Position numbers and translations under genes: made by a program. From Caldilineaceae bacterium (GTDB taxonomy: Bacteria; Chloroflexota; Anaerolineae; Caldilineales; Caldilineaceae), in assembly GCA_028819675.1 (NCBI GenBank), contig JAPPKT010000101.1:1-12203 (forward strand): a DNA stretch of 12,203 bases, written 5' to 3'. Position 1 is the stretch's first letter. Every line of letters begins with the position of its first letter. The notes below the pieces were generated by a model. The model was not told the origin of the DNA. It did no database searches and worked only from the letters and a program-made list of their open reading frames with translations. Shown piece by piece: positions 1 to 8,021 of the stretch.

Positions 1-38
1 CCCCCTTGGGGGGGGGGCCCCCCCCCCCCAACGCCCCC
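1..38. repeat. C/G homopolymer run at window edge
   Basis: The first bases are almost only runs of C and G (C5, TT, G10, C12, AA, C5 pattern). A G10 tract next to a C12 tract can fold back on itself. No gene or known element is recognisable. It is most simply a low-complexity contig or assembly edge and should not be interpreted biologically without read support. Confidence 0.6.
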
Positions 39-144
39 TCTCCTACAACATGCCTTATCGAACCGGGTGTCGACATTGGTTACAGGTGGCCAATCGAAGG
101 TGTCCAGCCAGACCTCGTCCCGCCGGTCCCATGAATTTCCCGTA
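39..144. other. Non-coding stretch, nothing recognised
   Basis: I see no credible gene, RNA or promoter in this stretch. Reading frames crossing it are either short or antisense shadows. A weak inverted repeat (ATTGG at 75-79 with CCAAT at 90-94) is within chance expectation. It may be the tail of the intergenic region of a gene lying left of the window. Confidence 0.4.
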
Positions 145-167
145 GGGGCAGGCCTTGTGCCTGCCCT
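145..167. repeat. REP-like hairpin repeat unit (GTAGGGGCAGGC type)
   Basis: There is a perfect 8-bp inverted repeat, GGGCAGGC at 146-153 with GCCTGCCC at 159-166, around the 5-base loop CTTGT. It is preceded by CGTAG. The shape 'GTAGGGGC... loop ...GCCC' is one I recall as a dispersed intergenic hairpin in Chloroflexota genomes. That identification is from memory, not from a search. A spurious TTG codon inside it (155) opens a long in-frame extension of the downstream radical SAM gene, which should not be used as the start. Confidence 0.5.
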
Positions 168-206
168 CTCTCGCACCAAAACTGGACTGCACCCCTCTTT
201 ACAAAT

Positions 207-235
207 TTGATCCCCTCGCCGCCTCCTTCTATAAT
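207..235 (+). promoter_or_regulatory. Sigma70-type promoter for the radical SAM operon
   Basis: A -35 box TTGATC (207-212) and a perfect -10 box TATAAT (230-235) are separated by exactly 17 bp in an otherwise GC-rich region. Transcription would start near 242. That leaves a leader of roughly 160 nt before the ATG at 401, and the leader contains a tRNA-like fold. It is the best promoter match in the window. Activity is inferred from sequence only. Confidence 0.65.
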
Positions 236-263
236 GACCCCATCTCCGGCAGTCCACCCGGAC

Positions 264-343
264 CAGCCGGATTCCCAATCGCCAGGGCGAAGCGCCAACC
301 CGCGCCCCTGGCAATGAGCGGGTTCAAATCCCGCCCGGCCGCA
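264..343 (+). ncRNA. tRNA-like fold in the leader (possible decayed tRNA)
   Basis: A perfect T-arm is present: stem GCGGG (318-322) with CCCGC (330-334) around the 7-base loop TTCAAAT. An acceptor-like stem abuts it with no gap, as in tRNA: 264-270 pairs with 335-341 at six of seven positions, with A265/C340 as the mismatch. The rest is poor. A 3-bp D-like stem (CCC 274-276 with GGG 285-287) and a 4-bp arm (GCGC 292-295 with GCGC 302-305, loop of 6) can be drawn. The competing stem GCCAGGG (281-287) with CCCTGGC (306-312) is stronger and gives a three-way junction. No 3' CCA is encoded and no valid anticodon loop is seen. It could be a decayed tRNA, a tRNA-like leader element, or coincidence. 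Confidence 0.3.
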
Positions 344-386
344 TACGCGACCTCCCAACCCGGACGGCGCCGCCGGTCGGCAGATG

Positions 387-393
387 AGAAGGA
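387..393 (+). promoter_or_regulatory. Shine-Dalgarno deciding the radical SAM start
   Basis: AGAAGGA lies 7 bases before the ATG at 401. This, with family similarity starting right after that ATG, fixes the start there rather than at the in-frame TTG at 155. The intervening codons overlap the promoter and the structured leader and resemble no protein. Confidence 0.7.
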
Positions 394-400
394 ACCAAAT

Positions 401-2523
<2,123 letters not shown>

Positions 2524-2524
<1 letters not shown>

Positions 2525-3414
2525 TGGATTCAAACGCCCTCCCGCAGCCGCCAGCCTTGCCCGAAGAGCACCCGCGCCAGCGCGTCCGCTTCACCTACGA
2601 AAAGGGCGAGGCAATTAAATTCATCAGCCACCAGGACGAGTCCCGCCTCTGGGAACGGACCCTGCGCCGCGCCAATTTGCCCCTCCTCTACAAGCGCGGC
2701 TTCAACCCGCAGCCCCACATCCAGTTCGCCGCACCCCTCGGCCTCGGCATGACCGGCGTGCGCGAACTGCTCGACGTGGCCTTCAGCCCGCCCGTACCCC
2801 TTGATGAACTTTCAACGAGGATTGTAGAAAAGCTGCCCCCCGGCGTGCGTCTGCTCGACGCGTCCGAAGTGCCTTTCAAAACGGTGTCGCCCCAGTCCCT
2901 CACAATCGGCGCCGACTACACAATTCTCATATACGCCGACGCCGGCGAGGTGTCCGAACTGGAACTGGAGGCCAAGATTGAGGCGTTTCTTGAGAAGAGG
3001 GAAGTCTGGCGCGAACGGGAACGCCACGGCCAGCGCTACCGCTACAACCTGCGCCCACTGGTTCTTGAGCTGCGCTACACCGGCTTCGACCCCGCCGCGG
3101 CCGAGCACCGCATATTCATGCGCGTACAGATGCGCCCCGGCGCAACCGGCCGCCCCGACGAGCTTGTCGACGCCCTAGGTTTCGACGACTACGCCCGCAC
3201 GCTCCGCCGCGAACGTATCTACTTCTCCGATTGTGAGGAGGATCAGGCCGTCTTCACACCCTACCCCGTCATCTCCCAGGACGAGATCTCACCCGAGAGA
3301 CCCAGGCCTCGCCGCAAAGGCCGCAAGCGCCGCCGCCGCTCCGGCGCACAGCCCAAAGCCGACAAGCAGACCAACCAGCCCTTCGCCCAAAAGGCCGCCG
3401 ACGAGTTCGACTGA
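2524..3414 (+). CDS. Radical-SAM-linked protein, DUF2344 (TIGR03936-like)
   Basis: This 296-residue protein matches TIGR03936/DUF2344, a family found as a neighbour of, or C-terminal fusion to, TIGR03960 radical SAM proteins. The recognisable core begins at 'VRFTYEKGEAIKFISHQD' (about residue 20) and includes 'YKRGFNPQPHIQFAAPLGLG'. The start at 2524 is chosen because its ATG shares a base with the preceding stop (TGATG), which implies translational coupling. No clear separate Shine-Dalgarno is visible, and the longer frame from 2290 only overlaps the upstream gene. The C-terminal tail (from about residue 255) is strongly basic, with the run RKGRKRRRRS, then low-complexity and probably disordered. 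That could favour RNA or nucleic-acid contact (inference). It probably acts with the radical SAM partner as a substrate-handling or accessory subunit. The molecular role is not established. Confidence 0.87.
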
Positions 3415-3418
3415 ACGC

Positions 3419-3434
3419 CCGCGTCGCAGCGCGG
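3419..3434. terminator. Weak hairpin between convergent genes
   Basis: CCGCG (3419-3423) pairs with CGCGG (3430-3434) around a 6-base loop in the 29-base gap between two convergent genes. There is no T-tract on either side, so it is not a standard intrinsic terminator. A GC-rich 5-bp stem is easily produced by chance here. Confidence 0.2.
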
Positions 3435-3443
3435 CAGGCAATC

Positions 3444-4526
3444 TCAGAACAGCGGTACGTCCAACCACTTCCCGCCCTGCATCGCCGACTCGTGCGCGAT
3501 GATACCCGGTATCGTGAAGTCCAGCGCCCGTACCACGTCGATCGGCGGCTTTGTGTTTTGTTCAATCGCGCCGATGAAGTCCCGCACCATGTAGTACTCC
3601 GACGTCCCATGCCCGCCTCGCCGCGCCTCCTCCGGCGCATTCGGGTCCACGGTCGGGCACTCGATCTGCCGCGCACCTTCCTCGGCTGTAGCCTCCTCCT
3701 CGCTGTATATCAGTCCCGTCGTACCGCCCCACCCGCCCTGCCGGCCGTTCTCCACAAACCCCTTCTCGCCGTAGAGCGTGTAGAAGATCATATCCGGATG
3801 CCGCGGCGCCACTTGGCTGCGCAAAATCTTGACCGTGGCCCCCTTCTCCGTCTGGAACAGCCCCACCTCCATGTCCAGGTAGCCCAGCCCTTCATCGGGA
3901 TAGATGTTCTTCCCCGAATGAACACCGGTCGCCTTGACGATCCGGTCCTCCATCAACGTCAGTATCGGCCCCAGGCAGTGCGCGCAATACCAGATCGGCG
4001 CCCGCGTATACCGCCATCTGCGTTCCCCCGTTTCCGGGTTTCGCAGCAGCGGCACAATCTCGTGAATGTACTCACCTTCCGCGTGGAAGATCTTCCCCAG
4101 CTTCCCCTGCTTTATCCACCCCTGCCACTCCCGTATGTAATGAAAGTAGCAGTAGTTCTCACCCATCATGTAGACGCGGCCCGTCTTGTGCACCGTCTCC
4201 ACCAGGCGCGCACAGTCCGCCACCGTGTACGCCGCCGTCTGCTCGCACAGCACGTGCTTCCCGCTCTCCATCGCCGCAATCGAATGCTCCGCGTGATACT
4301 CGATCGGCGTCGCCACAACCACAATATCCAGCGGCGCGTTCACGAAATCCTCGAACCGGGTGAACATCCTCTCGTCGGGCAGCGAAAAAGCGGCCCCCGT
4401 ATCGGCCAGCGTATCCTCGTCAATATCGCAAAGTGCCGCAACCTCCACCCGCGGATGCCCGGCCAGGCTCCGCATCAGCCCGCCCCCGCGGTGCAATCCC
4501 ACAAATCCGGTCTGTAACTTACTCAT
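3444..4526 (-). CDS. Gfo/Idh/MocA family oxidoreductase-like protein
   Basis: This 360-residue protein has the two-domain layout of the Gfo/Idh/MocA family. An N-terminal Rossmann fold carries a glycine-rich loop (GFVGLHRGGG, residues 7-16) and an acidic residue after the second strand (ALCDID, Asp34) that favours NAD(H). The C-terminal alpha/beta substrate domain includes 'KLGKIFHAEGEYIHE' and His183 in 'CAHCLGP', the usual place of a catalytic-region histidine. The canonical EKP motif reads Glu95-Gln96-Thr97, so the conserved lysine is missing. The activity may therefore be altered or not a dehydrogenation at all. The ATG at 4526 has an AAGGAG 11 bases upstream. It is the last gene of the leftward operon, 72 bases after the ceramidase-like gene. 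Typical substrates of the family are sugars, inositols and derivatives; the one here is unknown. No signal peptide, so cytosolic. Confidence 0.85.
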   Translation of the reverse strand: MSKLQTGFVGLHRGGGLMRSLAGHPRVEVAALCDIDEDTLADTGAAFSLPDERMFTRFEDFVNAPLDIVVVATPIEYHAEHSIAAMESGKHVLCEQTAAYTVADCARLVETVHKTGRVYMMGENYCYFHYIREWQGWIKQGKLGKIFHAEGEYIHEIVPLLRNPETGERRWRYTRAPIWYCAHCLGPILTLMEDRIVKATGVHSGKNIYPDEGLGYLDMEVGLFQTEKGATVKILRSQVAPRHPDMIFYTLYGEKGFVENGRQGGWGGTTGLIYSEEEATAEEGARQIECPTVDPNAPEEARRGGHGTSEYYMVRDFIGAIEQNTKPPIDVVRALDFTIPGIIAHESAMQGGKWLDVPLF

Positions 4527-4598
4527 CCTGTCCCCAGCTCCTTCTTCGCCTGTTCGTACTGTCTTGTCAAGCGGCCTCTTCCGCCGCCATACGACAGC

Positions 4599-5897
4599 CT
4601 ATTCGTTCCACAACGCTTCCACCAGCTCCACCGCCGTATCCACAATCCGTTCGACGCCCTCCAGGGCAATCCGATTGGGCCCGACCAGGCTTTCATATCC
4701 CTCCTGTTCGAAGGCCGCCTCGGTAGGCTGATACATGGCCAGATCGTTCGTCAGCTCAGCCACCACCGTGTACGGAAAAGGGGAACGCCGTTTGATCGAG
4801 AGCCCGTGCTCCACAAACAGCTCCCCCGGATTGGACGCAATCGCAAGCGGCCCGATGCGTGCCGCGTTGACGGGTACGTCCCACTCCTCCGGCAAGCCGG
4901 CGACAAGCTCAGCCTGCCGGTCAAAGACATCCGCGCGTCCGCCCGCCCCACCCCAGTTGAGCCGCCCAATCGCCTCAGGCGAATGATCCGCCGGGTCCCG
5001 CCGCGGAACGGTGATATCACGGCGCATCGCGCTGACCGCGATCGGTCCTTCCACCGGAACTGCCCGCCGTGCCGCATCCACCGCCTGCTCCGCAAAGTAA
5101 GTCGCGCCCTCCCGCCAGCGCACGCCTCCCAGCGTCACGTTGATGTCCGCGCACGCGCCCGGCGTGTAGACCGAGATCACCTCAGGTCCGTACTCCTCTC
5201 TCATCTGCTCAGCCACTACGCACGGGTAGTCCGCCGACCAGGTCGTGCCCCCCTTGGAGTTGGTGTGCAGCGAGTAATTGTAGAATACACCCAGTGTTGA
5301 ACCGTCCAGCCTGTCAAAACGGACGACCCACATCTCGGGGTCGACCGGACCTGCCGTCCCATACACCTGCGGGATATACTCCAGATCGTTGAGCGCCTGC
5401 GGCATCCACGTGTTCATCACCTTGCCGTCCGGACAGATGACGCGGCGGTTATGGATGCCGTGGTGGACCAGCGACCTGCCGATGTGCATCGTAGCCGGCT
5501 CTACCCGTCCGGCCGCCTGCTCTACGCTCGCCGCGATGCGGTCCGGCAGCGTCGCCAGATAGTCCGCGTCGATCACGTCTGAAGAATAGACCCCCTCAGC
5601 CGTATAGGGCCCGCTATGCGTGTGGCTGCACGCGATCAATATCGCATCCGACGCGATGCCTGTACGGCGGGACGCTTCGGCGATAATCGGGTCCGTCAAC
5701 GCCTTGGGCAATCCGATCAAGTCGACACCCACAATGGCAATCCGCCGGCCGCCGCTCTCCGCCACGAGCGCGTGGGACTGCAACGGATCCGTAGTGCCTT
5801 CGTTCCTGCGCGGGTCGAGGCTCCCGCACATGAAGAGACCCTCCGGCGGCGTAATGTCGGTCTCGCCGAAGCCGATGAGAAGTTGGCTGTCTGACAC
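4599..5897 (-). CDS. Neutral/alkaline ceramidase-like hydrolase, short form
   Basis: This 432-residue protein resembles the N-terminal catalytic domain of neutral/alkaline non-lysosomal ceramidases (PF04734), zinc amidases. Visible family marks are 'FGETDITPPEG' near the start, 'CSHTHSGP' (His92 and His94, zinc-ligand region), 'NYSLHTN' (His211, matching the second zinc histidine), 'SADYP' and 'PGACADIN'. 'SNPGELFVEHG' near the C-terminus probably holds the glutamate ligand. It is clearly shorter than true ceramidases, because the C-terminal immunoglobulin-like domain is absent. It also has no signal peptide, so it should work in the cytosol on a small imported substrate rather than on sphingolipids (inference). 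The start is GTG at 5897 because a perfect AGGAGG ends 7 bases before it. The in-frame TTG at 5903 would leave only 1 base of spacing. It sits between ABC permease and Gfo/Idh/MocA genes. The substrate is not known. Confidence 0.83.
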   Translation of the reverse strand: MSDSQLLIGFGETDITPPEGLFMCGSLDPRRNEGTTDPLQSHALVAESGGRRIAIVGVDLIGLPKALTDPIIAEASRRTGIASDAILIACSHTHSGPYTAEGVYSSDVIDADYLATLPDRIAASVEQAAGRVEPATMHIGRSLVHHGIHNRRVICPDGKVMNTWMPQALNDLEYIPQVYGTAGPVDPEMWVVRFDRLDGSTLGVFYNYSLHTNSKGGTTWSADYPCVVAEQMREEYGPEVISVYTPGACADINVTLGGVRWREGATYFAEQAVDAARRAVPVEGPIAVSAMRRDITVPRRDPADHSPEAIGRLNWGGAGGRADVFDRQAELVAGLPEEWDVPVNAARIGPLAIASNPGELFVEHGLSIKRRSPFPYTVVAELTNDLAMYQPTEAAFEQEGYESLVGPNRIALEGVERIVDTAVELVEALWNE

Positions 5898-5904
5898 AGT
5901 CAAG

Positions 5905-5910
5905 CCTCCT
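5905..5910 (-). promoter_or_regulatory. Shine-Dalgarno deciding the ceramidase-like start
   Basis: On the minus strand AGGAGG, a full consensus, is followed after 7 bases by GTG (5897-5895). The earlier TTG at 5903 is only 1 base away and is too close. This supports GTG as the true start. Confidence 0.7.
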
Positions 5911-5954
5911 GGGAGTCTGGATGTGGGAAAGTGGGGCTGCGTTCAAACGCGGCG

Positions 5955-6950
5955 CTAACGAATGGCAGCCTCGTCCTCATAGTAAACCCAACGACCGGCC
6001 AGACGAAACTGGATTAGAGTGAGTACCACCAGCAGCATGAACAACAGCCAGGCGATAGCGCTAGCATAGCCCATGCGAAAATAGAAGAATCCCTGGTTGT
6101 AGATGTAGACAACCCAGAAGAGGAGAGAGTCCATCGGACCTGCAGCCGCCAGCCCGTAGTTTGCGCTGCCCAAAAGGAAGACCGGAGTGAAAATTTGAAA
6201 GCTGCCGATGATACCCATGATGACAACGAACAGAATTGTCGGGGAAATCAAGGGAATCGTGATCTTCCAGAAGCAGCGCAGAGCACCCGCCCCGTCAATC
6301 GCCGCCGCCTCATACAGCGTCTGCGGGATCCCCTGCAGGCCGGCCAGATAGATGATCATCCCCCCTCCGATTCCCCACAGGCTCCAGAGCACGAGTGAAG
6401 GTTTCGACCAATCAGGGCTGGTAAGCCAGTTCGGGCCGACGATGCCAAATACCTGGTAGAGAGTCTCGTTCAAGAGGCCAAAACGGTCATGGAGGATAAA
6501 GATGAAGAGCGAAACGGAGGCAACGATTGGAACGATGGAGGGCATAAAGAAGACGGTCCGGAAGACGGTGATGCCCTTGGCCTTCTGGTTTAGCAGGACG
6601 GCAAGCAACAGCCCAAGAATCACCTGCGGGACGACCGCTGCGCACACATACCAGACCGTGTTGTAAACGGTAAGCCAGAATCGGTCGTCGTCAAACAGAA
6701 TGCGTCGGTAGTTTTCCACGCCCAGCCAGTTTGCCGGCAACAGGCTGTCATACTCCGTCAAACTGTAGTAAAACCCGGCAACAAATGGTCCCAGAATGAA
6801 AATCAGCAAGCCAAGAAACCAGGGCAAAATGAAAACGATTCCGTCGCGGGCTTCGCGACGGCGAATCGGACTTGCCCAAACGCTGCGCGGTTTGGCAGCA
6901 AGTTCTGCTGTCACTCTGCTATCCGTTGCGGGAATGGCTTCCTGACTCAT
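5955..6950 (-). CDS. Sugar ABC transporter permease, MalF/UgpA type
   Basis: This 331-residue inner-membrane protein is one of the two permease subunits of a CUT1-type carbohydrate importer. About 35 polar residues precede the first membrane helix (FILPWFLGLLIFILGPFVAG, about 40-60). Further hydrophobic segments lie near 95-120, 133-155, 185-205, 236-262 and 300-322, giving six helices. The EAA loop that docks on the ATPase reads EAAAIDGAGALRCFWKITIP at residues 214-233, a close match to the family pattern. The ATG at 6950 is the natural start. The sequence before it has no good Shine-Dalgarno, so expression may depend on the upstream gene. It lies 75 bases after the MalG-like gene, so the permease order is MalG then MalF, the reverse of the common order. 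The substrate is undetermined. Confidence 0.9.
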   Translation of the reverse strand: MSQEAIPATDSRVTAELAAKPRSVWASPIRRREARDGIVFILPWFLGLLIFILGPFVAGFYYSLTEYDSLLPANWLGVENYRRILFDDDRFWLTVYNTVWYVCAAVVPQVILGLLLAVLLNQKAKGITVFRTVFFMPSIVPIVASVSLFIFILHDRFGLLNETLYQVFGIVGPNWLTSPDWSKPSLVLWSLWGIGGGMIIYLAGLQGIPQTLYEAAAIDGAGALRCFWKITIPLISPTILFVVIMGIIGSFQIFTPVFLLGSANYGLAAAGPMDSLLFWVVYIYNQGFFYFRMGYASAIAWLLFMLLVVLTLIQFRLAGRWVYYEDEAAIR

Positions 6951-7025
6951 AGGAAAACGCCCTGTACAAGAATTGCAATTCTGAATCAGTCCGGCCGCGG
7001 CGTCCCGGTTTTCTTCCCAGGCAAT

Positions 7026-7889
7026 CTAACCCTTGATCCCCGACATGACGACCCCCCGGATAAAGTACTGCTGGAAGAAAAAGAAGACCAGGAGGACCGG
7101 AATAGTCATCAGCAAAGCCATCGCCATCATCTCCTGATAGCGGACCTCAGTACGCTGGATAAACTGCTGCAATCCCAGTGCCAGCGTGAACTTCTCCGGG
7201 CTGTTCAGGTAGATAAGTGGCGCAAGAAAGTCGTTCCAATGATGCAAGAATCCAAATATGGCCACTGTCGAAAGGGCAGGCTTGGAAAGAGGCAACAGGA
7301 TCTGATAGTAAATGCGGTAATTCGAAGCTCCATCGATCGTGGCCTGCTCGAATAGCTCATTCGGCAACGTCTTGAAAAACTGGCGCAGCAGAAAAATGAA
7401 GAATGCGCCGCCCCCGAAATAGTAGGGGACAATCAGCGGCCTGAAGGAGTCCAGCCACCCCAGATTCTTGAAAAGTATGAAAGTCGGAATCATCGTGACG
7501 ACAAAGGGCAACATCATCGTTGCCAGCAGAACGGCGAACAATACCTCGCGGCCCGGAAATCGAAGGCGGGCAAAGCCAAATGCAGCCATTGAAGCTGTCA
7601 GCAGTTGTCCAAACGTGGCCAGCACCGTGATGAATGCCGTATTAAAGAAATATAGCCCGAAACGACCACTCGTCCAGGCTACGAAATAGTTCTCCCATAC
7701 AAATGGATACGGAATCCATACAGGGGGCCACATTCCTACCTGCTCATTGCTCTTCAGAGATGTGGAGAGTAGCCACACGAGCGGCATGGCAAACAGAAAT
7801 CCCAGGCCTATAAGCAAGAAGTACACCAAAGAGAACTGAGCGACCTTTCGACCCTTACCCTCCAACCGTCCTAACGCGATAGTCAACAT
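7026..7889 (-). CDS. Sugar ABC transporter permease, MalG/UgpE type
   Basis: This 287-residue inner-membrane protein is the second permease subunit of the CUT1-type importer. Six hydrophobic segments are visible, the first around residues 20-40. A periplasmic stretch rich in Trp/Pro ('WPPVWIPYPFVWENYF') is typical of MalG-like subunits. The EAA loop reads EQATIDGASNYRIYYQILLP at 181-200. The C-terminus ends FFFFQQYFIRGVVMSGIKG, the characteristic MalG-type tail. The start is ATG at 7889, because AGGAAG (7903-7898) is 8 bases upstream. An in-frame GTG two codons earlier (7895) has only 2 bases of spacing. The gene follows the binding-protein gene across a 132-base gap holding a stable hairpin, which probably lowers its expression relative to that gene. 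The ATPase is missing from the window. Confidence 0.9.
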   Translation of the reverse strand: MLTIALGRLEGKGRKVAQFSLVYFLLIGLGFLFAMPLVWLLSTSLKSNEQVGMWPPVWIPYPFVWENYFVAWTSGRFGLYFFNTAFITVLATFGQLLTASMAAFGFARLRFPGREVLFAVLLATMMLPFVVTMIPTFILFKNLGWLDSFRPLIVPYYFGGGAFFIFLLRQFFKTLPNELFEQATIDGASNYRIYYQILLPLSKPALSTVAIFGFLHHWNDFLAPLIYLNSPEKFTLALGLQQFIQRTEVRYQEMMAMALLMTIPVLLVFFFFQQYFIRGVVMSGIKG

Positions 7890-7897
7890 TTCCACTG

Positions 7898-7903
7898 CTT
7901 CCT
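7898..7903 (-). promoter_or_regulatory. Shine-Dalgarno deciding the MalG-like start
   Basis: AGGAAG on the minus strand is 8 bases from ATG 7889 but only 2 bases from GTG 7895. It therefore favours the ATG. Confidence 0.55.
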
Positions 7904-7956
7904 GACTGGCAGAAACTCCTATCTTGCACCTATGCGCTGTATCTGCGAGAGCGAGA

Positions 7957-7989
7957 ATACGGGATCCGGCTTTGCACCGAGTCCCGTAT
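7957..7989 (-). promoter_or_regulatory. Intercistronic hairpin after the binding-protein gene
   Basis: A perfect 8-bp stem, ATACGGGA (7957-7964) with TCCCGTAT (7982-7989), encloses a second stem CGG (7967-7969) with CCG (7977-7979) and a 7-base loop. It sits between the stop of the solute-binding gene and the first permease gene. On the transcribed (minus) strand no U-tract follows, so it is not a standard terminator. In sugar ABC operons such hairpins commonly protect the binding-protein message from 3' decay and reduce readthrough to the permeases. That role is inferred here. Confidence 0.6.
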
Positions 7990-8021
7990 CCCGCCCTTCA
8001 GCTTTCCCCTTCAGGCTAGGC

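Noticed and set aside
155..400. In-frame 82-codon N-terminal extension of the radical SAM gene from TTG 155
   Set aside because: It crosses the hairpin repeat, the promoter and the structured leader and has no family similarity. ATG 401 has a Shine-Dalgarno and starts right before the conserved region.
3492..4517. 341-codon plus-strand frame opposite the Gfo/Idh/MocA gene
   Set aside because: Arg/Pro/His-rich shadow translation with no recognisable motif. The minus-strand gene has clear family marks.
5885..5898. Similarity of GTCAGACAC-like sequence here to the GTGTCTGAC repeats near 10630 and 10805
   Set aside because: The orientation and central bases differ, and this copy is within the start of a coding region. 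It looks coincidental.
6969..6982. Perfect 14-bp palindrome AGAATTGCAATTCT between the two permease genes
   Set aside because: About one perfect 14-bp palindrome is expected by chance in 12 kb. It lies inside an operon, not near a promoter, and no second copy was found near the operon promoter.
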